From Pichia kudriavzevii (taxonomy: Eukaryota > Ascomycota > Pichiomycetes > Pichiales > Pichiaceae), in the NCBI RefSeq assembly GCF_003054445.1, contig NC_042506.1, positions 2,673,501-2,737,500 on the forward strand: a DNA stretch of 64,000 nt, given 5' to 3'. The stretch's first letter is position 1, and each line of letters starts with the position of its first letter. Positions 1 through 9,949 of this stretch are shown here, piece after piece. The translations under genes were made by a program, and so were the position numbers. The notes below the pieces were generated by a model. It made no database searches and was not told the origin of the DNA. It worked only from the letters and a program-made list of their open reading frames with translations.

Positions 1-1
1 T

Positions 2-277
2 CCATTATTGTGGTTAGCAATGTTGTCTTATATCATTGATTCCTATTCCGCTGCAGGTTTATCAAATTCTGCCATTGCTGCATTTACAATTCCTTCATTT
101 ACAATTGCCGCAGCTCTTGCGCATGCCGGTGTTGCTATGTTCGAAAACATGTCCACCACATGGGCTATGGCTACCCTTGGTTTCATCTCTTTAGGTATTG
201 TTGCATTGGTCTACATTCTTTACTTCTTTGGTCGTAAGGTTAGAGCTGCTTCTTCATTGGCTAAATTCTCAGTCTGA
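2..277 (+). CDS. MFS multidrug/polyamine-type transporter, C-terminal end (partial)
   Basis: This is the last 91 codons of a gene that begins before the window. The frame is open to the window edge, and no ATG near the edge is a plausible start. Two hydrophobic spans are visible, one rich in small residues around AAFTIPSFTIAAALAHAGVA and one near TLGFISLGIVALVYILYFFG. They are followed by a short basic tail (GRKVRAASSLAKFSV). The WLAMLSYIIDSY segment and the tail resemble the last helices of fungal DHA1 drug:H+ antiporters (FLR1/MDR1/TPO type), which export drugs or polyamines at the plasma membrane. The substrate cannot be told from this fragment. Confidence 0.7.
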   Translation, partial: PLLWLAMLSYIIDSYSAAGLSNSAIAAFTIPSFTIAAALAHAGVAMFENMSTTWAMATLGFISLGIVALVYILYFFGRKVRAASSLAKFSV

Positions 278-868
278 GTTCAATAGCCTGGCAGGTTTGG
301 CAGAGTAGCTCTTATTTTTGTTCCCTTGTACATTATTACTTATCCTCCTCTTCCCCCCTTTCTTTACCTTTTTATTCGTTACAGTAATCTAATATTTTAA
401 TAAATTAATAGTCGAACAACTGGTTTTGCTGCTAATAATTGAAGTAAATCTTGGCGTGAAAAGAGAATTCCATGCCCTGCAATTTCCGGCAGTTTCCTTT
501 TTAGGAATGTAGATTCCTCAGTTGATCAATAGCGCGCTACTGGGAAATTTGATATCGACAATGCTTTACTTTGCATATGTACCCTTATTGTATTAATCCA
601 TCAGCGTCACAGCCGGCTTGCATGGTGTTGCAGAGCGCATATCATCTCTAATTCGTCGATACAGAAGAACAAGAAAAGAAAGCATACACACACATTCAGG
701 ATCAACATAAGAAGTCTTTACTCTGTTGGATACTCCTTTATTCCTTGTATTTTTAGTTATTATATAAATTCGACTTTTGATTAACCATAGTATTACTCAT
801 ACCAATAGATCATTTTTCAAACGATTAACACCATTTCCTTCATATTTCCATAGACTCTCTAATACAAA
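278..868. other. Intergenic: transporter 3' end and YAK1 promoter
   Basis: This 590-bp gap lies between two + strand genes. It holds the AT-rich 3' region of the transporter and the presumed promoter and 5' UTR of YAK1. No tRNA, conserved ORF or clear repeat was seen. Confidence 0.5.
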
Positions 869-3703
869 ATGCTCCAACACCAGCAGCAGCAGCAGCAGCA
901 GCAACAACAACAACAACAGCAACAGCAACAATCGCCAGGTGCCATGAGTAACTACAGCAATTCACCCACCGAAAATGACGAGGGTTCAAGGCAATATCTT
1001 CCAAGGCAAGAAGATGGTTATCAACAAGCACAGCAGCTCCAGCAATCTCAATATTATCAGTTACAGCATCAACAGCATCATCAACAGCAGCATCAACAGC
1101 AACCTCAACAGCAACCTCAACAATATCTTCAGCATCAATACGTTAATCCAATGCTGTTACCCCCACACCAAAATTTTGTGGCAGCTTGGCAGACAGTTCC
1201 AAGCTCACAAACTTCAGATAATACAGTACAGCGATTTGGATTCAACAGACGGATGTCAGTTCAACAAACTCAAAGATTGCCGCCTTCGGTGATAAACAAA
1301 AATATACTGCCCATACCAGATGATCCGTTAAATAAGGAGTACCCACAGTCTCTACAATTTAAACAACATTCAAATACTGCATCTCCCGAACGTCCATTAT
1401 TTAAAAGTATGTGGGGGTTTGACGGCTTGGGTAACTCGGAAGTACCGATATCTCCAACTAGCAGTAATAATCCAACTTTTCACTCCCCCAATTTACAGTC
1501 AAGCCGCAACAGAATCCATTCAATTGCAGAAATACCCGACTTGGCAATAAATCAACAATCATTACCGCCCTCATCATCAGTTAGACTTGACAAAAGTCTA
1601 AGTGTCAGTCCCAATAGAGGACCGACGTATGCGAATGAGGCAAATATGTTAACACCTTCTACTGATCCAAATGACCAGTTAAATCAGTTTACATTGACAA
1701 GTAGAGGCTTACGCAGTAGTTCATTTGCAGTCCCAAAATCAAAGCTGAACATGTATTTCCCCACAACTTCCCAGAATGAAAAAGTTGATCAATTTCAACA
1801 ACAACAGGCTCAACAGCAGTACAAGCAGGCTAATAGTCAATATGCTCTGCCATATGTTAGAAAACAACAATTGCCACATCAAAGTCAGCATCTTCAACAG
1901 ACTGATACATATCGCCGTTTATCGCAGCAGTATGATCCAAGGCTTCAACATTTTATGAACAATAGATCTAAAAATGTCCTTGAAAGCCAACAACAACAGA
2001 TCATTCCTCCCTTACGTGCAGATGGCCCGGTTCCTCATTACATACACATGGAAACTACAAATAATAACAACTTTAATACATTGAGAAGAGGATCTGTAGC
2101 TGCGGTTTATCATCAGCAACAGCAACAGCATCAACAGGAGCCGCATTCTGCTGGAAATCAACAAATGGTTTCTCCAAACATGAATCTTTTATGGGATTTT
2201 AATCAATCAGGAGCCCCTTCAAGTCAATTTCTCGATGACTCTTACAATATTAGTGATTCGCAGATTAGTCGATTCGATTCACAATATGTTTATCAGCCGC
2301 AGTTGAAGACACCGAAATTCACACCGGTGATGTCGGCAAAAGATTTGGAACCAATTATTAATGAAAAGCCCAAATTCAGACGTGTCTCAACTTCCCAAAA
2401 GTTTGTTTCACCCTTGAAAGCATTGACAACTGACTTAAGTTTGAGTTATTCGATGTGTGTGCCCGAATATAACTATCAAACAAGTAAAAACCCAAGAAGA
2501 GTGTTAACAAAGAACAATAAGCCATACCATAACAATGGTTATGATAATGAAAATCATGACTACATTTTACATGTTAATGATATTCTGGGTACAGAGGAAA
2601 ACAAGAAGTACCTAGTTTTAGATATTTTGGGTCAAGGAACGTTTGGGCAAGTTGTAAAATGCCAGAACTTGAAAACCCAAGAAATCGTTGCCGTGAAGGT
2701 TGTTAAAGCAATCCAGGAATGTTTACAGCAGTCAATGGTTGAGGGAAACATCTTGGAATTCTTAACAAAGAGAGTTGATCCTAAATACGAAAAATACTTT
2801 TGTACTTTGAAGGATAAATTTATGCATAGATATCACCTTTGTTTGGTGTTTGAACTACTAAGCTCAAACCTATATGAGTTGATCAAACAAAATCATCATC
2901 ATGGCTTAAACATTAAACTTGTTCGAAATTTTTCAGTCCAAATATTGGAGTCTTTATGCGCTTTGAAAGATATTAAACTAATTCATTGCGACTTAAAGCC
3001 AGAAAATATCCTGTTAACAAGTTTGAACAAACCAGATCTAAAGATAATTGACTTTGGTGGTGCATGTCAAGAAAGGCACACGGTATACACATATGTTCAA
3101 TCCAGGTTTTACAGATCACCGGAAGTCATTTTAGGTGTGGAGTATTCTACTTCTGTCGATATGTGGTCGTTTGGATGTATTGTTGCGGAATTATTTCTTG
3201 GTTTGCCCTTATTTCCTGGTGCTTCGGAATATGAGCAGTTGGTTAGAATCGTTGACACCTTTGGAATGCCACCCTTTTGGATGATGGTTGAGAAAAAATC
3301 CAATAACTACATTGTCAAAACTCCCAATTCGACAGGTGATGGGAATGGTAAGTTCAACTACAGGTTGAAAACGTTGAGTGAATTTAACCATGAATATAAT
3401 CTCCATGAAAGCACACCAAAGCAGTACTTTAGCGACACAAGGTTGGATGATATTATAATGAAATACAGGTTACCCAGAAAGGACATGACTGAAGAAATGG
3501 TCAATAAGGAAATGCATGAAAGGTCATGTTTAGTTCATTTTCTTAAAGGTGTATTAAACATCAGCCCACTAGAGAGGTGGACTCCACACGAAGCAATCCA
3601 TCACCCATTCATAACGGGAGAAGAATGGACCGGTTCTTGGAGCCCGCCAACGGCTAAATACAGCTCTAATGCCAAACATGTTCGTTCAAATAGTCTTGTA
3701 TAG
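869..3703 (+). CDS. YAK1: DYRK-family protein kinase Yak1
   Basis: 944-residue serine/threonine (dual-specificity) kinase. Yak1 restrains growth downstream of PKA and TOR and moves between cytoplasm and nucleus. The N-terminal ~570 residues are low-complexity, rich in Gln, Asn and Ser. The kinase domain starts near residue 580 with the glycine loop GQGTFGQVVK. The catalytic loop HCDLKPENILL lies near 705. The DYRK activation loop YTYVQSRFYRSPE, near 740, carries the tyrosine that autophosphorylates. Length and layout match S. cerevisiae Yak1 (about 807 residues) with a longer Gln-rich head. The ATG at 869 is followed by a 17-Gln tract; the Met at residue 25 is a possible alternative start. 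TIM17 and RPB4 follow, as near YAK1 in S. cerevisiae. Confidence 0.96.
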   Translation: MLQHQQQQQQQQQQQQQQQQQSPGAMSNYSNSPTENDEGSRQYLPRQEDGYQQAQQLQQSQYYQLQHQQHHQQQHQQQPQQQPQQYLQHQYVNPMLLPPHQNFVAAWQTVPSSQTSDNTVQRFGFNRRMSVQQTQRLPPSVINKNILPIPDDPLNKEYPQSLQFKQHSNTASPERPLFKSMWGFDGLGNSEVPISPTSSNNPTFHSPNLQSSRNRIHSIAEIPDLAINQQSLPPSSSVRLDKSLSVSPNRGPTYANEANMLTPSTDPNDQLNQFTLTSRGLRSSSFAVPKSKLNMYFPTTSQNEKVDQFQQQQAQQQYKQANSQYALPYVRKQQLPHQSQHLQQTDTYRRLSQQYDPRLQHFMNNRSKNVLESQQQQIIPPLRADGPVPHYIHMETTNNNNFNTLRRGSVAAVYHQQQQQHQQEPHSAGNQQMVSPNMNLLWDFNQSGAPSSQFLDDSYNISDSQISRFDSQYVYQPQLKTPKFTPVMSAKDLEPIINEKPKFRRVSTSQKFVSPLKALTTDLSLSYSMCVPEYNYQTSKNPRRVLTKNNKPYHNNGYDNENHDYILHVNDILGTEENKKYLVLDILGQGTFGQVVKCQNLKTQEIVAVKVVKAIQECLQQSMVEGNILEFLTKRVDPKYEKYFCTLKDKFMHRYHLCLVFELLSSNLYELIKQNHHHGLNIKLVRNFSVQILESLCALKDIKLIHCDLKPENILLTSLNKPDLKIIDFGGACQERHTVYTYVQSRFYRSPEVILGVEYSTSVDMWSFGCIVAELFLGLPLFPGASEYEQLVRIVDTFGMPPFWMMVEKKSNNYIVKTPNSTGDGNGKFNYRLKTLSEFNHEYNLHESTPKQYFSDTRLDDIIMKYRLPRKDMTEEMVNKEMHERSCLVHFLKGVLNISPLERWTPHEAIHHPFITGEEWTGSWSPPTAKYSSNAKHVRSNSLV
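881..931 (+). repeat. CAG/CAA trinucleotide tract (17 codons) in YAK1
   Basis: Seventeen consecutive glutamine codons start at codon 5 of YAK1: six or seven pure CAG first, then mixed CAA/CAG. Further short CAG/CAA runs lie near 1075-1120, 1800-1830 and 2115-2140. Pure CAG stretches tend to change length by slippage, so this is a likely polymorphic site. Confidence 0.95.
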
Positions 3704-3917
3704 CACACCAACAGAACAATGTATACAGGTGTATAATTTTTACCTCTCTTTTATTTCTCATTTCCCTTTTTTTTCTCGACATTTCCGTTTCCTAATTTTC
3801 AGTGAGGAAGAACCGCAGAGTGAAAAGTGCAAGGTGATTCATCATTAACGGCGACTGGTTACTGTACCTGTGTACCATAAGAAGGCAAAAAAAAACCCCA
3901 GCAAGCAATATACAAAG

Positions 3918-4397
3918 ATGTCTACACCAGAAGCTGATCATTCTAGGGACCCATGTCCTATTGTCATTTTGAACGATTTTGGTGGTGCCTACGCTATGGG
4001 TGTCATTGGTGGTTCTCTCTGGCATGGTATCAAAGGTTTCAGAAACTCTCCATACGGTGAAAGAAGAATAGGTGCAATCGCAGCCATCAAGGCACGTGCT
4101 CCGGTTGTTGGTGGTAATTTTGGTACTTGGGGTGGTCTGTTTTCATTCTATGACTGTTCTATCAAGGCCATCCGTAAACGTGAAGATGCATGGAATGCCA
4201 TTATTGCCGGTTTCTGTGTAGGTGGTTCTCTAGCAGTTAGAGGTGGAAGGAAACATATGCTACATTCTGCAATCACTTGTGGTATCTTCTTGGGTATCTT
4301 AGAAGGTGTTGGTATGATGTTCCAAAGATATATGGCTTATGCTAATAAGCCTGTTGCAATGCCAGAACAAGGTGGCGCAGCTCCACTTGCTGCTTGA
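3918..4397 (+). CDS. TIM17: Mitochondrial inner-membrane translocase subunit Tim17
   Basis: 159-residue core subunit of the TIM23 complex, which moves presequence proteins across or into the mitochondrial inner membrane. The N-terminus [18 protein letters not shown] carries the short acidic head and the conserved Asp/Arg region of Tim17. Glycine-rich segments such as [16 protein letters not shown] and [12 protein letters not shown] mark four transmembrane helices with GxxxG packing. The frame is open upstream to 3870, but the ATG at 3918 gives the family N-terminus and length (158 in S. cerevisiae). Two Cys residues (DPCP near position 13 and DCS near 77) match those forming the intramembrane disulfide in this family. 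Confidence 0.97.
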   Translation: MSTPEADHSRDPCPIVILNDFGGAYAMGVIGGSLWHGIKGFRNSPYGERRIGAIAAIKARAPVVGGNFGTWGGLFSFYDCSIKAIRKREDAWNAIIAGFCVGGSLAVRGGRKHMLHSAITCGIFLGILEGVGMMFQRYMAYANKPVAMPEQGGAAPLAA

Positions 4398-4806
4398 TTC
4401 TATCAGTATGATTAATGAATGCTAAGATTATAATCTTAACACATCTAATGCTAAACTACACGCAAGATTTGGATTGATAACCTCATTTTTTGTTGGTTTT
4501 TTTTTACTACTACTATTACGTTTTGTTAACAACCCCCCTCTCTACAGCACTCCTTGTATATACACTTACATATACATTTTGTTTTCGTAAATTACTCTTG
4601 TATACTTGCTGTATATACATAAATATATATATACAAGCACACCTGAATCATAAAACATCGAATATTGGTAATGGCTATGCGGAATGTACTAAGGTGTCTC
4701 TTCTCATTGTGAGGAAAAAAAAGCTTGAAATTCATGTTGATGTCCACTTCGAATTTGACACGCTTGAGTTGCAGTTCTTCTAGGTATTTCGACGTGAGGG
4801 GCCAAC
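4398..4806. other. Intergenic TIM17-RPB4
   Basis: 409 bp, AT-rich, with TATA-like repeats near 4555-4640 (several TATACA/TATATA runs) that probably belong to the RPB4 promoter. No RNA gene or conserved ORF was seen. Confidence 0.5.
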
Positions 4807-5382
4807 ATGAATCTCTCAACGTCATCTGTTATTACTAGAAGAAGAGGTGGTAAGGCGAGCCAACCAGAAGATGAAGAAAATGCTTCTGAGTTGAAATTGG
4901 GTCCTGAGTTTCAACTTGAACAGATTGGTCATGACGGTGAAGTACATAAGTTAATTGCATTGAATCTAAGTGAAGCTCGTATATTGATCCGTACAGCATT
5001 AAAAGAGCGTGCAGAAACGATGTCTAAGTATACAGGTGTTGAAATAGAAGGCCTTGACGGTAGTGGTGAACCTGAAGATGAGCAGTTGGCCAAATTAACA
5101 GCGGCGCCAGCGGCAAATGAAATTCTTCGTAAAACTCTGGAACATTTGGCTTTATTTGCCAGGTTCAAGGATGTTGAAACGTGTGCTGCTGTTGAATCGC
5201 TACTCAAGAGTGAAGAAAACTCTATTTTACATCCTTTCGAAATAGCCCAACTAGGTTCTTTATCATGTGAAGATATTGACGAGGCAACTACTTTAATTCC
5301 AAGTCTCAATGACAAGAAGGATAAAATTGACCTTCAAAGAATTCTAGATGAACTGAATAGATTGGAATCTAATTATGCTTGA
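4807..5382 (+). CDS. RPB4: RNA polymerase II subunit Rpb4
   Basis: 191-residue subunit of the Rpb4/Rpb7 stalk of RNA polymerase II, involved in initiation, stress transcription and mRNA export/decay. The N-terminus ([13 protein letters not shown], then [12 protein letters not shown] and [10 protein letters not shown]) and the C-terminal HRDC-like fold ([28 protein letters not shown]) match yeast Rpb4 closely. The central acidic linker is shorter than in S. cerevisiae (221 residues). It is followed tail to tail, after only 62 bp, by a KTR-family gene, the same neighbour as in S. cerevisiae (YUR1). Confidence 0.96.
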   Translation: MNLSTSSVITRRRGGKASQPEDEENASELKLGPEFQLEQIGHDGEVHKLIALNLSEARILIRTALKERAETMSKYTGVEIEGLDGSGEPEDEQLAKLTAAPAANEILRKTLEHLALFARFKDVETCAAVESLLKSEENSILHPFEIAQLGSLSCEDIDEATTLIPSLNDKKDKIDLQRILDELNRLESNYA

Positions 5383-5444
5383 TGTTGAAACCGAAAAAAC
5401 ATTGAAATTAACAACTGTATTTTTAATACAAAATCTTATAGTTT

Positions 5445-6746
5445 CTATATATTATAATGTTCTTTGAACAAAAGATATTCGTCTTCATGGTAATATTCTT
5501 TTAAAAACTTTTTACCCGATCCGCTTCTCCACCAGCGTGGCAAACAGCTTCCCAGTTGCACATTGATGTTGTCGGTATTCGGAGGTGCAACACATCTCTT
5601 GTATTTCATAACTTGTTTACCCTCTGGGTAACTGAAAAATGGGACATGGTTATAACCAATATCTTCAAAATGAAAAATTTCATCTCGATCTAAAAGTAGA
5701 GTGGCCCCTAATGAATGGACAGGTGCATCCCCCCATCTTTCATAATAGAAACCACCGGTTTTACTCAAGTACTCAAAATAATCGAGATATTGTTCTGATC
5801 TGAAGAAATTCAAGTCTCCAATTTCAAAATTGGACCAAAAGTGGCATAAATTGTATGGCGAATCACCAAACTCCAAGCCATATTTTCCCAAAGGCGCTTT
5901 GTCTGTTATAAAGTCAATGCTATTGTTTGGATGAATATGTTGTGGATACTCCTTCATAAAACTTTCAACTGTTTCCCAGAGCGTTGGAATTGTATTCTCA
6001 TACTCATACAATGAAACAACAAATGAATATTTCTTTTTGTTCTCTCTCATAAGCCTGAAAGGATCCATTTGGAAATCACAAAAATATTGAACCCCCGGTT
6101 CTACCCTGAAATAATAGTCATACTTCATAACCAATTCCTGTCGGAAAAAAAAGCCGGAATTAAAATGACACATATTTCGGTAAGATCTGGAGAAACCGTA
6201 GAGTAATTCATCTTTTATTGCTTTTTCAATTGATAAATTGTATTTCTGTTGATCAATAAAATCAGGGGTGTCCCAATCTTCTTTGGGTATTAAACCATAT
6301 TCTGTCTTCCCACTAGCCATTTCTGTAGTCCAGCGCTTAAAATCTTCATCAAAGGGCACATCATTTAGAAAGGTCCAGGGATAATGATAATCCTTATTAA
6401 ACCTATCTTCCAGGGATCTCATTGAAGATAAAATATCCTTTAATTCCCAATTTCGACACAAGACCAATATCGTGGCATTCTCTAATTTGACCGTGTGCTT
6501 GTTTATAACTAAATGGTCCTTGTCATTCAAATATACAGGCTCTACATAAGAGTTGGAAGCACCTTTGATTCTGGCACGATTCAAAAATTCTTTTGTTTTA
6601 TTGTACCGTGAATCCCTTATTTGAACTGATTTCTCATAGATTTCCTCAACCAACGAGCTGGTCACATCTGGCTTGTAGAATTTGACATATAAAATAACCT
6701 CCAGTATTAGGTAAATCACAATAAGAGAAAGAAAAAAATGCCGCAT
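5445..6746 (-). CDS. YUR1: Golgi alpha-1,2-mannosyltransferase, KTR family (GT15), probable Yur1
   Basis: 433-residue type II membrane protein: a short cytosolic MRHFF, then one signal anchor (about residues 5-23), a stem and a GT15 catalytic domain. GT15 enzymes move mannose from GDP-mannose onto N- and O-linked glycans in the Golgi. Family motifs visible are YHYPWTFLNDVPFDEDF, SYRNMCHFNSGFF, YYFRVEPGVQYFCD (with the catalytic Glu of the family), CHFWSNFEIGDLNFFRS and GGFYYERWGDAPVHSL. In the usual VTLVRN region it has VLCRN, with Cys. The symbol rests on gene order next to RPB4, as with YUR1 in S. cerevisiae; KTR2 is the close paralog there. Confidence 0.85.
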   Translation of the reverse strand: MRHFFLSLIVIYLILEVILYVKFYKPDVTSSLVEEIYEKSVQIRDSRYNKTKEFLNRARIKGASNSYVEPVYLNDKDHLVINKHTVKLENATILVLCRNWELKDILSSMRSLEDRFNKDYHYPWTFLNDVPFDEDFKRWTTEMASGKTEYGLIPKEDWDTPDFIDQQKYNLSIEKAIKDELLYGFSRSYRNMCHFNSGFFFRQELVMKYDYYFRVEPGVQYFCDFQMDPFRLMRENKKKYSFVVSLYEYENTIPTLWETVESFMKEYPQHIHPNNSIDFITDKAPLGKYGLEFGDSPYNLCHFWSNFEIGDLNFFRSEQYLDYFEYLSKTGGFYYERWGDAPVHSLGATLLLDRDEIFHFEDIGYNHVPFFSYPEGKQVMKYKRCVAPPNTDNINVQLGSCLPRWWRSGSGKKFLKEYYHEDEYLLFKEHYNI

Positions 6747-6922
6747 CGTTGTTCAGTGTATTAAGGTTGAATTTTACTAATGGAGATCATTGTTTGGTTT
6801 CTTTTGATATTCGACAATCATGGAAAAACTTCACTCGCATATGGAGTAGGTACTTTTTCTCTATAATTTCTTAGTAAAAAAGTTGTAAATACATACATAC
6901 ATATACATTTCTAATCCCAATT

Positions 6923-7795
6923 TTACGATTTTTTCATGATAGGAAGTGTCTTATCATTAGCACGTAAATGCATGTCCAATATCCCCTCAAATCCACCTTG
7001 AACGATACCTCCAATCGGCCTTGAAGATTCATCACACAAATAAGTCAGTACAGAATCTATATTTTCAATTATTTCTGAACCAGATAGCTTAGGGTTACCC
7101 ACAATGATGGATATAACTGGTCCAGTAGAGGGAACAAATGTCGTGTTCCGGCACCATGACTTAATTTGTCCTTGAACATATTCAGGTTCCACCCGTTCGT
7201 CCTTGAATCCTGATTTTTTTGTCTTTACTAATTGTGCATCTGGGTTAGGTTTTGCCATTTGTAACATCAAGGGGAATTTTTGTGAGCTTTTACAGAAAAT
7301 GGTAGGTTCTAATAGTTTTGGGAGCAAAGAATGTAATCTATTGTCTGTTATAATCATATCATACTCATGGTACGTCTTCAACGCTTTTTTGGAAGTACCA
7401 ACCATGGTTTTGAACTTTTTATAACCAACAATATCCGTGAAAGTGTCAGACGTTACCGCCTCCTTATCTGTTAATGGTACACGGTAAGTATCAACAGGAT
7501 CTTTTGTTACCAGTAAAATAGTGGTATTCTTCACTGTCCTTAATCTGTTTGGAATTTTTATCATTCTTCTCGTGAACTCTTTACTTTTCGAAGTTTGCAC
7601 CATTGTGGTTAGTTGTAAAAAAATTGGCTCATCCATCTTGCCCTCTTTTTCTAGTTTGAATATGTGTGCTTCGGCTGCAAGCAGTGCTTTGTCTTGAAGT
7701 TCTTGATTCATTGTTTGAAAAATATAATCTGCCCTTTCATGATTCCTAGGTTTTTCCACTTCCTTTTTCTTCAAAACTCCTCTTCTTTTTCCCAT
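6923..7795 (-). CDS. UTP30: Ribosomal L1-domain nucleolar protein, probable Utp30
   Basis: 290 residues with a basic N-terminus (MGKRRGVLKKKE). The body resembles the ribosomal protein L1 fold of Utp30/Cic1/RSL1D1: IPNRLRTVKNTTILLVTKDP, then VGYKKFKTMVGTSKKALKTY, YDMIITDNRLHSLLPKLL and PVISIIVGNPKLSGSEIIEN. Utp30 is a U3-snoRNP-associated, non-essential pre-40S factor in the nucleolus. Cic1 is a longer 60S factor of the same fold. Length (274 in S. cerevisiae Utp30) favours Utp30. The start ATG at 7795 is the first in frame. It is divergent from the thioesterase gene, with 210 bp between the starts. Confidence 0.65.
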   Translation of the reverse strand: MGKRRGVLKKKEVEKPRNHERADYIFQTMNQELQDKALLAAEAHIFKLEKEGKMDEPIFLQLTTMVQTSKSKEFTRRMIKIPNRLRTVKNTTILLVTKDPVDTYRVPLTDKEAVTSDTFTDIVGYKKFKTMVGTSKKALKTYHEYDMIITDNRLHSLLPKLLEPTIFCKSSQKFPLMLQMAKPNPDAQLVKTKKSGFKDERVEPEYVQGQIKSWCRNTTFVPSTGPVISIIVGNPKLSGSEIIENIDSVLTYLCDESSRPIGGIVQGGFEGILDMHLRANDKTLPIMKKS

Positions 7796-8005
7796 TGGTG
7801 TAAAGTTTAGGTCGACTATTGGCTCAATAGTAATCGAAAAAAGGAACCTTGAAGTTCAAATAAAAAAATTTAGCAAATAGTGAAAAAAAAGTACAGCTGA
7901 GAATCTCGAAATTGGAGATGAAAAAAGTTGACGCTTATCAACTTAGTCTCCCGGAGCTGTTATGTTTTGAAGGATTTACTATGGAGATACTAATAACCAC
8001 CAACA

Positions 8006-8983
8006 ATGAATCTTATTGTTGTAATAATAAGTTTTGTTTTGCGTCATCTAGTTCCAGAGATGGAACATCACAAGAATGCTAAATTCAATTTCTTGGATCT
8101 GCCTGAGTCTCAAAAGGTGGAAAAGCATCTGACAATTCTCCGACACACGGATGTTAAGACAACCAAACATTTACCCGTTATCATGTGGCATGGAATGGGT
8201 GACTATTATGACTCAAATAGTATGAAATGGGCTGCGGAATCGATGTTGAAGGCGCAGCCAGATTTGGAGATTTTTTCAATATACATCGATGAAGATTCTA
8301 AAAAGGATAGATCTGCATCAGTATGGGGTGATGCGATGTCCGAGGTCACTCAGGCTTGCAATGAGATAAAAAGTCTGCAGATCGATATCAACAATGGAAT
8401 TAACCTGGTTGGATTTTCCCAGGGCGGTTTGTTTGTAAGAGCGTTGGCTCAAGTTTGTGATGTGAAAGTTAACAATGTCATTGCAATTGGAAGTCCACAA
8501 AATGGATTTGCAGATTTACCGCCGTGTGAACCCGATAATTCATTTTGTAAAAGAAGAAATGAATTTTTGAAAAGTAGGATGTACACTGATTTTATGCAAA
8601 ACAATAATATCCAAGCTCAGTATTTCCGTGATGTGAATAATTTCGAAACATACCTAGAAAAATCTGTTTTCTTGAAATTTATCAACAATGAGCTATACAC
8701 AAACGTAGATTACAAAAAAAAAATGAAGGATATAAACAAACTCGTGCTGATTATGTTCCAGAAGGATGAGACTTTGGTTCCTAAAGAAACTGCTTGGTTT
8801 TATGACCTTGATCCAGAGTCTGGAAAACTGATTCATTTCAACCATACAACATCATATAAATATAACCTTATTGGTTTGAAAACACTCAACGAACAGGGAA
8901 AGATCGACTTTTTGTCAATAGACAATTTACACTTGGTTATGACTGAAGAAGACATGATGTTTTTGGCAGATACCTATCTGTAA
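8006..8983 (+). CDS. Palmitoyl-protein thioesterase (PPT1 family)
   Basis: 325-residue alpha/beta hydrolase of the lysosomal palmitoyl-protein thioesterase family (human PPT1/CLN1, fission yeast Pdf1), which removes fatty acyl groups from cysteines. A hydrophobic N-terminus (MNLIVVIISFVLRHLV) looks like a signal peptide, pointing to the secretory pathway or vacuole. PVIMWHGMGDYY is the oxyanion-side motif of the family. The likely catalytic triad is Ser138 in GFSQGG, Asp254 in QKDETLVP and His309 in DNLHLVM. Cys-containing GSPQNGFADLPPCE is also typical. S. cerevisiae lacks this gene. The reading frame is intact, in contrast to the decayed gene just downstream. Confidence 0.9.
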   Translation: MNLIVVIISFVLRHLVPEMEHHKNAKFNFLDLPESQKVEKHLTILRHTDVKTTKHLPVIMWHGMGDYYDSNSMKWAAESMLKAQPDLEIFSIYIDEDSKKDRSASVWGDAMSEVTQACNEIKSLQIDINNGINLVGFSQGGLFVRALAQVCDVKVNNVIAIGSPQNGFADLPPCEPDNSFCKRRNEFLKSRMYTDFMQNNNIQAQYFRDVNNFETYLEKSVFLKFINNELYTNVDYKKKMKDINKLVLIMFQKDETLVPKETAWFYDLDPESGKLIHFNHTTSYKYNLIGLKTLNEQGKIDFLSIDNLHLVMTEEDMMFLADTYL

Positions 8984-9552
8984 AATGCTTCAAGACTAAC
9001 AAGATTTCCTCTGTTTATGTATTACCTAATTACTCCATTGTCTAGACCTAGGGAGTATTTTATATTTTCTTTGGATTCGATGGTTTGGGCTGCTAAAGTT
9101 ATCTCTGAAATATCCACAGCTGTTTGGTATTGCTGCCACTGATTGATTGAATCTCTTTTTTATCGTTTCTATTTTGGTTGTTGCCTTACTTAGGAGTGTT
9201 TGGACTGGCACATCTATATTGTAGCATGCTGTTACTAATTTTACCTATACAAGCATTGCGCTTGTTCAGAAGACTAGCTTTATCGTCTGTGATAAACTGT
9301 TACGTTGTCTTAGCATGGCTGACCATTAAGTTCGACTTTTTACTTCGATTTGCTTAGCTTCGATATCAGATTAAGCTTTCCTCTTTACTCTCAATGCACT
9401 TTTCAAAGACCCGCCGGGAGAAACACATGCTACGTCCCACTAAAATTTATTCTCAAAACTATACTTCAAACAAGTCCTTAAACTACTAGACTTTGATCTA
9501 TAAGTGAGGTTTAATCAGTCAGAAGTAGTTAATTCATTATGTGTTAGTGTTT

Positions 9553-9584
<32 letters not shown>

Positions 9585-9949
9585 GGTTAGTTTTTGGTCT
9601 GTGATTTTTTTGACACTTTTTGAAAAAAATATGGGGGCTTTTGTCGGCCATTGTGGTGGTATATTGTGCTAGATGGGTGTCACAGATATGCTAATATCAC
9701 TACCGTTTTTAAAATGATCAGTAAAGAATCTTTTGGACCTCTGGCTTTCAATACTATCCATCGCCGTGGTAGAATCCAAAGTTTTTTTGTTTGAAACATT
9801 TCTTTTGAGTTTCGGGTTTTTGCCTTACTTTACTGTTATATTGATCTCTACAACAAAGATGTCTACACTTACTTTTTTTCCTGTATGGATACTTGAAGGC
9901 TTTAGTTCTTTTTAATAGTATTATTTCTTCATAACGAATATTTCGACAA
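8984..9949. other. Gene-poor stretch downstream of the thioesterase gene
   Basis: About 970 bp with no convincing ORF. It contains a T13/G21 homopolymer junction at 9550-9583. It may include the decayed C-terminal end or 3' flank of the helicase pseudogene that lies next to it on the - strand; I could not align it. Confidence 0.45.
9550..9583 (+). repeat. T13-G21 homopolymer junction
   Basis: Thirteen T (9550-9562) are followed directly by twenty-one G (9563-9583). The length of such a G run is error-prone in sequencing, so the exact count is uncertain. Confidence 0.9.

Noticed and set aside
6923-7795. Brix-domain protein Rpf2
   Set aside because: First impression from the basic start; the motifs fit the ribosomal L1 fold (Utp30) and not the Brix domain.
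9026-9211. 61-codon - strand ORF as the C-terminus of the helicase
   Set aside because: No similarity to the Hfm1 C-terminus could be seen.
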